Source: Planctomycetaceae bacterium
GTDB taxonomy: Bacteria > Planctomycetota > Planctomycetia > Planctomycetales > Planctomycetaceae
Direction: 5' to 3'
Assembly (NCBI GenBank): GCA_041398825.1
Contig: JAWKTX010000008.1
Location: 349,228-413,227, forward strand
DNA length: 64,000 nt
Both the position numbers and the translations under genes were made by a program. The notes under the pieces are model-generated. The model was given only the letters and a program-made list of their open reading frames with translations, was not told the origin of the DNA and ran no database searches. How positions within the stretch are numbered: the first letter of the stretch is position 1; each line of letters begins with the position of its first letter. Positions 1-9,144 of the stretch are shown here, piece after piece.

Positions 1-152
1 CAACCGGCTTCACGAACGCCCGGCTGGCCATCTGGAAGAATCCGCTCGATTGTGAGTTGCCACCTCAGATTGGGTGGTTGGCCAGGAATACATTCGACTG
101 GATCGGTTGGCCCGAAATGAATTCGAAAACGACAATCTGAAACGGAATGACC

Positions 153-1934
153 TCAAACCGTCATCTGGAGGACTATGGCTGCGGCCAGCAGAATCAGCGC
201 AAAGGTGTCCTGCAATTGCCAATCCGATCTGCGAGAGCGAGTGAGGAAATCCAGAAGCGCGCCGGTTGGACATCCGAATCGACAATAAGCCATTGGTGTG
301 AGCGCAGAGGCAACCAGCCCACCGATGGCGACGATGATTGTGGCAGTACCAGCAATTGAAAACAGCCAGGCATCAAACGGTTCTATGTCGACCGGACTGA
401 ACGGCAAATGCAGGAACCCTACAAGCATGACCCAGGTGATCAGAATTACCGGAATCAGCCTCAGCCGTCGCTGTATCTTGCCGGAAATGGACAACTTCCA
501 TGGCAACCGATTCCGCAACAATTGTTGCACAGCTCCGTGCGGGCAGATGTGGCTGCAGTAAACATTTCGGCGTGAAACAATCGGGACGATCACAGCGGCA
601 AGAGTCAGGATCACCAGACCTGCCGCGCGTTGCCATGGAATTCCGTTTTGTGACCATCCCAGTAAAGATGCCTGCGACAGTAAGTCTCCGTTAACAAGTC
701 CCAGCCAGACGATCAGAATAATCTGAAACGACCATCGTAATCGGCGCTTTCCCCGAAGTCCCGTTGTTCCGATCAGAACGCCAATGGCGGTGATCAATGT
801 CGTTGAAATATTACGGAGCGTAACAAAAGAGTACACCGGATTCTCCGATTTGGAGCCACTGGCCGTCTCCTGTGTCTCCTCAAGCCTTCGGACGTAGTCC
901 ACTGCAGCAACCTGAAGCGATTCGGCGACAGCGAGGCTTGTCATTGTTGCTCCGCTGACCCCTTCGATTCGTTCGGTGTCGAGGTCCAGTTGTGATAGTT
1001 CGCTGATGCTGCGTCCGACGAACAGCTTCCGGAAGTAAGTGTCGTCTCTGACATAGTCGACGTAGGGTTCATTGTCGTAGCTGTTTCCAACAGCAATGCC
1101 GACAACGTTGTCGTCGGTGGTCAGGCCGATGAGCGTGTTGGTTGGACCCTGGTATCCAATCAAATTGTCTGCGGCTGGTGATGTACAAAAAATGTGTCCC
1201 AGCATGATTCCTGAGGCGTTTGTCACGATCCATTTGCCGGGACCGGACTGATTCGAAGCGGAGACGGAATTTGCCTCCGGAAAAATGATCTGCACATCCT
1301 TCAATTGTGGTGGCTCGGGAAATTTCAGCGAAACTTCACTGCGATGGGTGAGTTTCCCGTCTGGGCTGTTTTCTGACGATCGGTCTTCGTTCAAAGCGAA
1401 TCGGAGACTTTCCAGGATTGCCAGGGATGTGAGTGTTGCACCGGAGACTGCTTCCACCTGCGGAGCGCGGCGCATGTCCTGCAGAGAATGAGAACCAAAC
1501 GCAGGCAGGAAATACTGATTGTCCAGGATTTCCTGAACATGGTCTCGAGTGTCCAGACTGCTCAGGATCTTGACTTTACGAATGCGTCCTTTTGTATCTG
1601 CAGTCACGAGGACATCTGTTGGCCCGGAAAAGCCAATGATATGATCAGCTGCCGGAGATGTTCGGACGGCGTAACCCGAGAGCTCGCCGTCACGGTTCTC
1701 GATTGCAAGCAGGTTGCCCATGGTTTCGAGGCCGGAATCTGCTTTTTCTGCCGGGCTGGCCGGGGTGATGGATGCTGCGTCGGGGAAGACATCCTGCACC
1801 AGCGGTAACAGCCGCGACAGATCTCTTTCGGCGATCAGCATTTCGATTTGCCACTGTCGGTGCTGGATGTGAATCAGCAGGACGATCGCGACAAAGACGA
1901 AAACGCGGTAGACAATGATCAGCCTGCCCGCCAT
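153..1934 (-). CDS. NosR/NapH-like membrane protein with two FMN-binding domains and CxxxCP iron-sulfur motifs
   Basis: The protein has about 593 residues. An N-terminal membrane segment is followed by two tandem FMN-binding-type domains, each ending in an SGAT motif (AVSGATLTSLA and GVSGATMTSLA); in this family the threonine carries covalent FMN. After several membrane helices come two CxxxCP motifs, YCSHICPHGA (Cys at about 460 and 464) and YCRFGCPTGA (about 551 and 555), as in the polyferredoxin-like part of NosR/NapH. The expected role is electron transfer across the cytoplasmic membrane to an exported redox partner. The reading frame stays open to 1985, but I chose the Met at 1934 because it lies just past the upstream gene's stop (1939) and opens the hydrophobic segment. 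No nitrous oxide reductase gene is visible, so NosR itself is unlikely. The close upstream FAD oxidoreductase suggests a shared transcript and perhaps a shared redox role, which is inference. Confidence 0.85.
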   Translation of the reverse strand: MAGRLIIVYRVFVFVAIVLLIHIQHRQWQIEMLIAERDLSRLLPLVQDVFPDAASITPASPAEKADSGLETMGNLLAIENRDGELSGYAVRTSPAADHIIGFSGPTDVLVTADTKGRIRKVKILSSLDTRDHVQEILDNQYFLPAFGSHSLQDMRRAPQVEAVSGATLTSLAILESLRFALNEDRSSENSPDGKLTHRSEVSLKFPEPPQLKDVQIIFPEANSVSASNQSGPGKWIVTNASGIMLGHIFCTSPAADNLIGYQGPTNTLIGLTTDDNVVGIAVGNSYDNEPYVDYVRDDTYFRKLFVGRSISELSQLDLDTERIEGVSGATMTSLAVAESLQVAAVDYVRRLEETQETASGSKSENPVYSFVTLRNISTTLITAIGVLIGTTGLRGKRRLRWSFQIILIVWLGLVNGDLLSQASLLGWSQNGIPWQRAAGLVILTLAAVIVPIVSRRNVYCSHICPHGAVQQLLRNRLPWKLSISGKIQRRLRLIPVILITWVMLVGFLHLPFSPVDIEPFDAWLFSIAGTATIIVAIGGLVASALTPMAYCRFGCPTGALLDFLTRSRRSDWQLQDTFALILLAAAIVLQMTV

Positions 1935-1938
1935 TGAC

Positions 1939-4233
1939 TTAATCAGCAGGAAGGACCTGGACAGCGTCGACATGCATGTTTCCATTCACATGCATGCCAT
2001 TGATTTCGACGATGCAGGGATCACCTTCTTTCGCTCTGAAAACTCCAAGACTGATGAAGTTGTTTTCCAGCGGCGCGGGTTCCTTCATGTTAATTTCTCT
2101 CGTGACAGTCATGCTGCCAATCGTGACTTTCACCTTCACATTCGATGCGCGATTTTCGTGGTTCAGATATCCCAGACGAATCTCATGCTTGCCGGTGGCG
2201 GGAGCGTCGAACTTATAACGAATGGCCGATTCTTTGTTTCCTGAATACAGATAGCCAAATGCCACAAAGCCCCGGAGCCCCGTGCCTTCGGTCCACGGGC
2301 CGGTTTTTTCTGCCTGACGATCGTCGATCACAAGGCCGGGAAGTTTCTTCGGATCGAGTCCGGGCATCGGCCCTGTGGAACTGGCGAGTTCCATCGCATC
2401 GTCCGGAATTTTTACAGGCTCGTAAACCGTATCCCGATGCGCTTTTCCGGGCAAATTGAGCAAGTCAATCAGTTCGGCCAGATAGCGATTGTAAACATCC
2501 CGCGGCTGGCATTCATGCAGCACGCAAAGGCTGGCAGCGCGACCAACCACTTCACCCATCATGCCGCAAGTCTTCATGACGCGAGTCGTTCCCAGCGCTT
2601 CATGTGTCACACTGATATTTCGCCCCGCCATAAACAGGTTCTCAATGTTTCGGCTGTAGAAACATCGGTACGGGACCGGGTAACCATATTGGCGGTCGAC
2701 GGATCGATCGTGAACGGCATAACTGATAAACGGATTATCCGGGAATTTGTCTGCGTACTGTTCTTTGGGATAGTGCAGATCGATCGACCACGTGCTGGGC
2801 ACGCATCCATCCGGAAAGTCACGTTTGGAAACAATGTCTTCGTTGGTCAGCACAACGTCTCCCATCAGACGCCGTGATTCGCGGGGGCCGCCGATGTAGG
2901 CAACCCACGTCAAGATGGCGGTTTGATGCTGGTCTGCTCCATCACGGTTTTTCATGGCGTTGAATGCACCGTAGACCGCACGGAGATTGTGGTCGCGAAT
3001 ACCTTCTGCATCGCCAATGGCATCCTTGTCAAATCCGCTTTCCCAGAACCATTGACCGTGGTGGTCCCGAGGGTAAGGAAAGTCGTCCATCTTCAGGTCC
3101 AGAGCCCATGGAGTTTCCGGGAACTGCGTCGTCTGGTCGATTTCGTCCCAGGCCCACATGTTGCTCATTCCCATCCGACCTTTGTCTTCCATGTCCCAGT
3201 CGGCGTCTGCCAGGTAGCCAATCGTTCCATGCCCTGTACTATCGCAGAACAGGCGACCCTGAAACTCCGAATGTTCGCTGGTACGGGTATCGAATGCGGT
3301 GACAGAAACGATTTTCTTTTCGCTGGTCTTCACCTGATATGCGTGATGATTCAGAAACAGATCGATGTTCTTTTCTGCGCGAACGATGGCTTCCTTCTTT
3401 TCGTCTTCAAATTCTTCGTACCGTCCGGGCGATTTCGTTGCATGGTCGCAGAACTCTTCAACAATCTCACCGATCCGTGGAAATTTGCCCCGTCGGATAT
3501 TGCCCATGGCCCAGACGCGTATTTCACTGCTTCCGTTACCGCCAAGAACCGGCCGATCCTGAATGAGTGCGACCTTGCAGCCCATTCGAGCAGCGGAAAT
3601 CGCTGCGCCCATTCCGGCGTATCCACCGCCAACAACAACCAGATCGTAGCCGTCTCGCTTTGTTGGTGTTTTGTCCAACCCAAGCTGTGTTTGACGCCAT
3701 GCAGCCAGTGGCTCGGAAATGTTCGGCGGTGCCTCGCCGGATTTCGTGAAATAGAGCGCATCGCACCGACCGTCGAAGCCGGTCAGATCATGCAGAGCAA
3801 TTTGTATTTCGGTCTTTGTCGTTTCAAATGTTCCGCCGTCGTGCCAGAACCATTCCGCACTTCGTGTCCCAAAAGTTTCCGGTAACGCCTGCCCGTCAAT
3901 CAGGACCTGAAACCGTCCGGGTTGACCCTTTGCATTCCATCGAGCGACCCAGTCTTTAGTGCGGACGAAGACGCGCCATGTGCCTGCTTCCGGAAGAGTC
4001 ACGGTGGTGTTGGCGTCTTTCACAGGTTGCCCCAATCCGTGGGCCAGCATGTAAGGCGATCCCATTTCGCGAATGAACTGAGTGTCCAGTTTCCATCCGC
4101 CGGGATGGGTGAAACTCTCGGCTTCAACCAGAACACTGGACGTGTCTTTTCCTTTGGCAAACGACCGTGTTGACGATGAATTCAGCACGCATACAGCGAT
4201 ACAGACAATCAGCATTCGAAACATAGTGAACAT
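1939..4233 (-). CDS. Exported FAD-dependent oxidoreductase with carbohydrate-binding-like flanking domains
   Basis: I placed the start at the Met at 4233 (alternatives 4236 and 4224) because a signal peptide follows immediately (MFRMLIVCIAVCVL, ending near SFA). The 84 codons of open frame upstream look non-coding. The mature N-terminus (VLVEAESF, TWRVFVRTKDW) resembles a jelly-roll sugar-binding module. The centre has a Rossmann dinucleotide motif, VVVGGGYAGMGAAISAA, followed by the PVLGGNGSSEIRVW motif typical of the FAD_oxidored family common in planctomycetes. The last 100 or so residues (KHEIRLGYLNHENRASNVKV, ending HVDAVQVLPAD) resemble the golvesin/xanthan-lyase CBD-like domain. The substrate is unknown; a periplasmic sugar or polysaccharide-linked oxidation is an inference. 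The next gene down starts 5 bases after this stop. Confidence 0.85.
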   Translation of the reverse strand: MFTMFRMLIVCIAVCVLNSSSTRSFAKGKDTSSVLVEAESFTHPGGWKLDTQFIREMGSPYMLAHGLGQPVKDANTTVTLPEAGTWRVFVRTKDWVARWNAKGQPGRFQVLIDGQALPETFGTRSAEWFWHDGGTFETTKTEIQIALHDLTGFDGRCDALYFTKSGEAPPNISEPLAAWRQTQLGLDKTPTKRDGYDLVVVGGGYAGMGAAISAARMGCKVALIQDRPVLGGNGSSEIRVWAMGNIRRGKFPRIGEIVEEFCDHATKSPGRYEEFEDEKKEAIVRAEKNIDLFLNHHAYQVKTSEKKIVSVTAFDTRTSEHSEFQGRLFCDSTGHGTIGYLADADWDMEDKGRMGMSNMWAWDEIDQTTQFPETPWALDLKMDDFPYPRDHHGQWFWESGFDKDAIGDAEGIRDHNLRAVYGAFNAMKNRDGADQHQTAILTWVAYIGGPRESRRLMGDVVLTNEDIVSKRDFPDGCVPSTWSIDLHYPKEQYADKFPDNPFISYAVHDRSVDRQYGYPVPYRCFYSRNIENLFMAGRNISVTHEALGTTRVMKTCGMMGEVVGRAASLCVLHECQPRDVYNRYLAELIDLLNLPGKAHRDTVYEPVKIPDDAMELASSTGPMPGLDPKKLPGLVIDDRQAEKTGPWTEGTGLRGFVAFGYLYSGNKESAIRYKFDAPATGKHEIRLGYLNHENRASNVKVKVTIGSMTVTREINMKEPAPLENNFISLGVFRAKEGDPCIVEINGMHVNGNMHVDAVQVLPAD

Positions 4234-4541
4234 CATCCACCTGGGAAGGAAATCGCAGAATCGTCCTGCCTGCCAGAATAGTCCGGCGCATAAAACTACT
4301 GTGCACCGCAGGCTCATTCCATACGCCGACGTTGATGCATCATCTCTACAGGAGCTGGCGTCATGGGTGAGCATGCGGGAACGCCGATCGTAATCGACGA
4401 TCGCCCGGCAGGCGAGACTCCGGGCACAATTCGGTCGAAATTCATGCGTTGTGCATTTCGAGACGACGCACCGCATGCACCTCATCCTGCCCTGGCGCTT
4501 ACCGCTTTGGTGCGGGATTGGGCTGGAATCGTCTGGTCAGC
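4234..4541. other. Intergenic region upstream of the FAD oxidoreductase
   Basis: This stretch of about 300 bases lies between the GAF-HlyD gene and the FAD oxidoreductase, both on the minus strand. The oxidoreductase reading frame stays open through much of it, but the translation is Cys- and Arg-rich and lacks domain character. It probably holds the oxidoreductase promoter. I could not pick out a convincing -35/-10 pair or any RNA gene. Confidence 0.5.
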
Positions 4542-4569
4542 AAAACAGACGCGGGATAGCCCGCTTCTG
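4542..4569 (-). terminator. Rho-independent terminator after the GAF-HlyD gene
   Basis: Read on the minus strand, an AGAAGCGGG arm, a CTAT loop and a CCCGCGTCT arm form a stem with one mismatch, followed by GTTTTG. It lies about 10 bases past the stop codon at 4579, where a terminator for the GAF-HlyD gene would be expected. The T-run is short, so efficiency is uncertain. Confidence 0.55.
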
Positions 4570-4578
4570 CTGAATCGC

Positions 4579-6669
4579 TTACAGCCACAGGTATTTCAGG
4601 ATGAAGTCGTAGACGTCGCCGAAGCAATAGTAGGCCAGCGACGTTTCATTGCAGTAAATTCGAACGGTGACTTCTGCTCCGATTCGTTTTTCGGGCAGTT
4701 CCTGACCGTCGTCTGCTTCGGCGAGCAGTTCAAACGCTGTTCCCATCTCCGTGTCTGTGGTGGAACGCGTTGCAATGCTTGTCAGATGACATTTCAGTTT
4801 GTCGTTATCCGGCTGAGTGGCCAGATAAAAGTTGCCGGGTATTCGGAGCGATTCTTCCGGTGACTTGCCACTTTCCAGACGACTCCGCTGAGTCCGCAGG
4901 ATATGCCCCATCCGCTTTTCTGGTACGAGCAGTTCCATATGCCACTGGCCTTCATCATTCATGATGTCGAACAGATGATCGCCTTGTCGCACAGGTCGGT
5001 CTTCCAGCATCTGCCGCAGCTGGAAGTTTGGAATAATACCATCATGCGAAGCAACGATGGTGAGTTTTTCCTGTCTTCGATTCTCAAGCAGGCTCAACTG
5101 ATTCTTTGCGATTTCCAGATCTGCCTGCGCGCGGGTGAGTTCGACGCTGATGCGGGCGACGACGTCTTCTCCCCGACTTCCATCACGCTGGACGGCGCTT
5201 CTGGCGCCGGCAAGCTCTGAAGTCTTCAGGACCTTCAGTTGATCCTGTTTTCGCACTTCTGCTTCTGCGGACCGAATTTGTTCGTCCAGTTCGTCATTCA
5301 CCATGACGACCAGCACCTGACCTGCTTTGACGCGTTCTCCCCCTCTGACCTTCAGGCCTTCGCGGGTGATTTCGCCGTCCCACTTTGCAAACACGGCGTA
5401 CTGCTCTTTTGGCATCAGTTTGCCTTCGGCATCGACGGGGTACTCCAGCCGATAGAATGTGCCGGCCGCAGCAATCAATGCGATGCCCGTGAGAACGGCC
5501 AGTGTGATCGCCAGCTTTCGGCCGTGGAACCACTCCATGCCCGTGCCGAGAATCTTCCAGAGCTTCATACCCAGGATACGGGAATGTTGACGTGCATTCC
5601 ACAATGCGGCACCGATGTGATCGGCGAGCAGTTCGGCACGCTGTTCGAGTTGTGAAGACACTTCCGATTCGGCAATTTGTTCCACAACAATGCAGCCGGT
5701 TGCTTTGGGCCGCTTGACTCGCCGTTTTCGTTCTTCTTCTTCGCCCTGCTTGTGTACCATCGGCTCACTTTCGTAAGTCGGCACAAGCATCACCATGCGA
5801 GATCCGCTCTCCTGAACGAAGTTCGCGAGAGGTTGTTCGATCTGTGGTGGAAGCCCATCGATTTTGCCTGTGTAGACGAGCGTCTCGCCCATTTCGATCA
5901 CGCGCTGGGCAAGCTTTGCCATCGCAACGATCAGGTTCGAACGATGGTTGACCGAACTTTGCCCGCTGACCGCGCGCACGGTTGTGCTGCGACCTTTTCG
6001 CACGACGACACTGAAGCGGTCGACGCCCAGTAGACTGCGCCCGTCACTGGCGGCTGCATCCGCCACTTCCTGCTCGTCGAGTGTCCGCTGAATACGCAGG
6101 GTGAACTGTTCGAAATCCGTCCAGAACTGGTTCTTCGCGTCAGCTGTTTCGGGCTGATTTTTGCGTTTCCCTTCGATGAATCGAGAGGCATATCCGCACA
6201 TCTGTTCGAGAAACTGCATGTAACCGGATTGTGCTTTTTCGGGAACATCCGGCCGCTGAAACAGTTCGACCACACCAACACAATTCTTCTCCTTGTGGAG
6301 TGCAGAAAGAACCAGCACATGCTCGGTGGGTAGTTTTGCTTCGCCTCCATGGGCGATCGTGCGCGCTTCGCCGGTTTGCAGGACTTCGCTGAGGAGCTTT
6401 TCGTTCAGCTGAAGCGCACCGGGTACCTCGCGCAGTCCGGTTTGATCGAGATTGACCTGAGCGGCCATGCCGAGCCGACCAGTATCTTCAATCATCCAGA
6501 CAGCGCCTGCCCTCGCGCCGATCGCGGTGACGACTCGCGTCAGGAATTCCTGGAAGTAAATCTGCGGGGGAATATTCTGGCCGGACATCTGCTCGATTTC
6601 TCGAGCCAGTTGCATAACCTTTTCTCGAACGCGTTTCAGATTCTCGTCCGATGGGACTGGTTCCGACAT
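4579..6669 (-). CDS. GAF-domain / HlyD-type membrane-fusion adaptor hybrid
   Basis: The protein has 696 residues from the Met at 6669 (MSEPVPSDENLKRVREKV). The frame is open further upstream but looks non-coding. Residues of about 35-165 and 190-355 look like two GAF-type sensor domains (for example GARAGAVWMIED and LLGVDRFSVVVRKG). A single membrane segment lies at about 386-404 (LAITLAVLTGIALIAAAGTF). After it come a lipoyl/barrel-sandwich half (MPKEQYAVFAKWDGEI, VKAGQVLVVM), a coiled-coil hairpin at about 460-530, the second lipoyl half (IVASHDGIIPNF) and a beta-barrel end. HlyD-like proteins bridge inner-membrane exporters to the envelope. In planctomycetes such hybrids often sit beside M50 peptidase-like proteins, but no such partner or ABC transporter adjoins it here. 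Cytoplasmic GAF sensing coupled to a periplasmic adaptor is inferred from topology. Confidence 0.8.
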   Translation of the reverse strand: MSEPVPSDENLKRVREKVMQLAREIEQMSGQNIPPQIYFQEFLTRVVTAIGARAGAVWMIEDTGRLGMAAQVNLDQTGLREVPGALQLNEKLLSEVLQTGEARTIAHGGEAKLPTEHVLVLSALHKEKNCVGVVELFQRPDVPEKAQSGYMQFLEQMCGYASRFIEGKRKNQPETADAKNQFWTDFEQFTLRIQRTLDEQEVADAAASDGRSLLGVDRFSVVVRKGRSTTVRAVSGQSSVNHRSNLIVAMAKLAQRVIEMGETLVYTGKIDGLPPQIEQPLANFVQESGSRMVMLVPTYESEPMVHKQGEEEERKRRVKRPKATGCIVVEQIAESEVSSQLEQRAELLADHIGAALWNARQHSRILGMKLWKILGTGMEWFHGRKLAITLAVLTGIALIAAAGTFYRLEYPVDAEGKLMPKEQYAVFAKWDGEITREGLKVRGGERVKAGQVLVVMVNDELDEQIRSAEAEVRKQDQLKVLKTSELAGARSAVQRDGSRGEDVVARISVELTRAQADLEIAKNQLSLLENRRQEKLTIVASHDGIIPNFQLRQMLEDRPVRQGDHLFDIMNDEGQWHMELLVPEKRMGHILRTQRSRLESGKSPEESLRIPGNFYLATQPDNDKLKCHLTSIATRSTTDTEMGTAFELLAEADDGQELPEKRIGAEVTVRIYCNETSLAYYCFGDVYDFILKYLWL

Positions 6670-7022
6670 GACTGGATGACTTCCGTACGAATGCAAATTC
6701 CAACAGATGAACGGATGGGATTGACGCGGAAGTGTCTCACACCGAAGAAATCGGAGCAACACCCAGATCGGCTTTGAACCCGCCAGAAGTGTGATGCTGC
6801 AACACCTTGCGCGAATCCAGGTTCGGTATCTGGCCCACAAATCGGCGAATCTGTCAGGCCCCCGGCATTTATTGCCGATGTCCGATGGCGGCCGATCGCT
6901 TGCCGCCACTTCCGATCCTGTTAACGTCCTGACCTGTTTCTGTTCAGTCGTTTCCAGTTGACGCTTTTGCCCCGGCGTCCGAAGTCATCTCCATTCTCTC
7001 TGTGTGCCGAGCCTGATAAATC
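6670..7022. other. Divergent intergenic region between the GAF-HlyD and cinA-like genes
   Basis: About 350 bases separate two genes transcribed away from each other, so promoters for both should lie here. The N-terminal extension of the GAF-HlyD frame covers part of it but reads as non-coding (Arg/Trp/Cys-rich). I saw no RNA gene or strong inverted repeat. Confidence 0.45.
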
Positions 7023-8273
7023 ATGTCCGCTGAAGTCATTGCCATTGGATCCGAATTGACCTGCGGTTCGAAACTGGATACGAACAGTCAGTGGCTGAGT
7101 CGTGAGCTTGAAGCGCTGGGCTGGACCGTAACGCGTCATACCGCACTGGCCGATGATATGGCTGCGATGACGGCTGAATTTCGGGAAGCGGCCACCCGAT
7201 CCCGTGTAGTCATGATTACCGGCGGACTCGGGCCGACACTGGACGACATCACACGCGACGCGCTGGCGGCAGCATTCGGGCAAGCATTGATTACTGATGA
7301 GCAGGCGCTGGAGCAGATTAAAGCACTCTTTGCCGCGAGGGGCAGAGAAATGCCAAATCGCAATCATCGGCAGGCTCAGCGGCCCGAATCGGCTCAAATG
7401 ATCCAGAACTTCTGTGGCACTGCCCCCGGGCTTATCATGCGAATTGAGCCGGATGCGGAAGGATTGGTTCATCCCGATGGATGCCTGATTGCTGTCATGC
7501 CGGGCGTTCCGGCAGAAATGAAGCCGATGTTTGAGCAGCAGGTCCGTCCGAATCTGGTTGCGAGCAACACCGTGATCACGCGAAAGGTGATTCGCAGTTT
7601 CGGATTTGGTGAATCGGACGTTGAAAAAATGCTGGGGGAACTGACCGCAAGAGGACGTAATCCGGAAGTGGGCATCACAGCCAGTGAAGCCGTGATCTCA
7701 TTGTGGATCACCGCTCGTGCAGAAGATGCGATGACCAGCCAGCGTCTGGCCGAGGACGTCCGCGCCGAAATTCTTGAACATCTGGGCGACGCCATTTACA
7801 CGGAAGGCGATCTTGAACTGCATCAGGTTGTGGGGAACCTGTTGGTTCAACACGGCAAGCGGGTGGCCTGTGTGGAAGGAAGCACAACGGGCGGGCTGAT
7901 CGCACATTGGTTTACTGAAGAACACGCACACGCGAAGTGCCTTGCGTCTGCAAGTATCTACGCGGACTTGAACTTCCTGAAATCGATTGTCGATGCGGGG
8001 CCTTCGGAGACATCCGGACAATCGTTTGCGATGCTGGCTGAGCAGGCGGCCTCTCATTTGCTGGCAACCGGAGCGGCAGATTGCGTTTTGCTTTCTTCAC
8101 CACACACGGACGAATCGACGAACACCGGGATTCGCATGAAGCGTGGTGAAGTGGCCGTTGCCGATGCGAACAGTTTTGAGGTTTTTGATGTCAGCATGAC
8201 TGGAAATCTGGCGATATTTCGACAGCGGGCAGGCAGAACGGCTATCAACCGGCTGCGCCTGATTCTCCGGTGA
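7023..8273 (+). CDS. cinA: CinA-like protein (molybdopterin-binding domain plus degenerate nicotinamide-nucleotide amidase domain)
   Basis: The protein has 416 residues, the usual length of CinA. The N-terminal half is a MoCF-type domain: it starts SAEVIAIGSELTCG and has the binding loop MITGGLGPTLDDITRDAL. In most CinA proteins the C-terminal half is a nicotinamide mononucleotide deamidase with an AESCTGG motif. Here the aligned sequence is VEGSTTGGLIA. It keeps a Ser and the TGG, but the next block, normally GGVVAYSN followed by Lys, reads SASIYADLNFLKSI and is clearly diverged. Deamidase activity is therefore doubtful, while the N-terminal pyrophosphatase-type fold looks intact. CinA acts in NAD salvage or metabolite repair in the cytoplasm. 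The gene stands alone, about 100 bases ahead of the GNAT gene on the same strand, so the two may be co-transcribed. Confidence 0.85.
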   Translation: MSAEVIAIGSELTCGSKLDTNSQWLSRELEALGWTVTRHTALADDMAAMTAEFREAATRSRVVMITGGLGPTLDDITRDALAAAFGQALITDEQALEQIKALFAARGREMPNRNHRQAQRPESAQMIQNFCGTAPGLIMRIEPDAEGLVHPDGCLIAVMPGVPAEMKPMFEQQVRPNLVASNTVITRKVIRSFGFGESDVEKMLGELTARGRNPEVGITASEAVISLWITARAEDAMTSQRLAEDVRAEILEHLGDAIYTEGDLELHQVVGNLLVQHGKRVACVEGSTTGGLIAHWFTEEHAHAKCLASASIYADLNFLKSIVDAGPSETSGQSFAMLAEQAASHLLATGAADCVLLSSPHTDESTNTGIRMKRGEVAVADANSFEVFDVSMTGNLAIFRQRAGRTAINRLRLILR

Positions 8274-8378
8274 GAATCGCGAGTTCTTTCGCCAGACTCC
8301 TGTAGGTGTTGTCTTTCCGTCAGCGTATGATGCCTCCCCGGAATTTTTTCGTATCGGATATTTCGAGGTCCACAAACC

Positions 8379-8993
8379 ATGGCGCGCAAGAAAGCCTCTG
8401 CAAATAAAAAGAAGGCTGCTGCAACAGCGAAGAAACCCCGCGCCACAAAGCTCAGCCGTGCTGCGAAGGCTCGCAAGGAACGTCGGGCAAAGTCTGCGGG
8501 TCAAAGGGCCGGCAAGTCCACGCCGGTGGAGCCACCGATGACAGCCTCGATGGTAAATTCGCAGTATCCGCCTGACGAAAACGGGATTCTGGTGCGGGAA
8601 GCGCACCGAGCAGATATTCCCCACCTGGAAGCATTCGTCGAACGATTTGTGCAGGCAAACCGGCTGCTGCCTCGAACAACCGACGAACTTTACGATCTGG
8701 TTCCGTTTGGCTTTGTGGCGTGGGTCAATGATCAGCTGGTCGGCTTCGCGGCTCTGGAAATCTATTCCGCCAAGCTGGCCGAAGTGAGAAGTCTTGCCGT
8801 GCATGAAGACTATCAGGGACGAGGAATCGGCAAGCGACTGGTTCAGAAGTGCGTTGATCTCGCCCATATGAGAAACATCCTGGAAGTGATGGCGATCACC
8901 TCTTCGGATGGTTTTTTCAAATCCTGCGGGTTCGAATTCACCCTGCCGGGCGAAAAGAAAGCGCTGTTTATGCAAACGCGAGATCAATACTGA
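8379..8993 (+). CDS. GNAT acetyltransferase (N-acetylglutamate synthase-like) with Lys/Ala-rich tail
   Basis: The first 48 or so residues form a highly basic Lys/Ala/Arg tail (MARKKASANKKKAAATAKKP and onward) like a histone H1 or bacterial H1-like C-terminus. Residues of about 65-200 form one GNAT fold. It starts ILVREAHRADIPHLEAFV and has the acetyl-CoA loop VHEDYQGRGIGKRLV, preceded by AEVRSLAV and followed by GFFKSCGFEF. The AEVRSLAV/GRGIG pattern and the small size resemble the ArgA-type GNAT domain that makes N-acetylglutamate, the first step of arginine biosynthesis. The exact substrate is not proven, and no arginine genes lie nearby. A purine-rich CGAGGT about 10 bases upstream supports the start. 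The tail could bind nucleic acid or the nucleoid, which is inference. Confidence 0.8.
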   Translation: MARKKASANKKKAAATAKKPRATKLSRAAKARKERRAKSAGQRAGKSTPVEPPMTASMVNSQYPPDENGILVREAHRADIPHLEAFVERFVQANRLLPRTTDELYDLVPFGFVAWVNDQLVGFAALEIYSAKLAEVRSLAVHEDYQGRGIGKRLVQKCVDLAHMRNILEVMAITSSDGFFKSCGFEFTLPGEKKALFMQTRDQY

Positions 8994-9144
8994 TCTCAAC
9001 CGGCTGCATGCCTTGTTGCTTAAGCAAGTCTTGATTGGCGACCATGCTTTGTCTGGGGCCTGTTTTTGGCGGTGTCCACCTCTGGTTGCAACTTGCCATT
9101 CGATCCGGGATTGAACCAACCCGCGACGCTCCGGCAGCCTGTTT

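Noticed and set aside
153..1934. Call as true NosR of nitrous oxide respiration
   Set aside because: No nosZ or other nos genes are present, and the domain order with two FMN domains differs from classical NosR.
2923..3885. A 320-codon open frame on the plus strand
   Set aside because: It lies wholly opposite the FAD oxidoreductase, whose motifs are clear; the antisense product is Cys/Val/Phe-rich with no domain or ribosome-binding site.
6921..7472. A 183-codon minus-strand frame
   Set aside because: Antisense to the CinA N-terminal domain; Ser/Arg/His-rich with no motif.
8925..8940. GGGTTCGAATTC, like a tRNA T-loop
   Set aside because: It is inside the GNAT coding sequence and no acceptor stem or cloverleaf can be formed around it.
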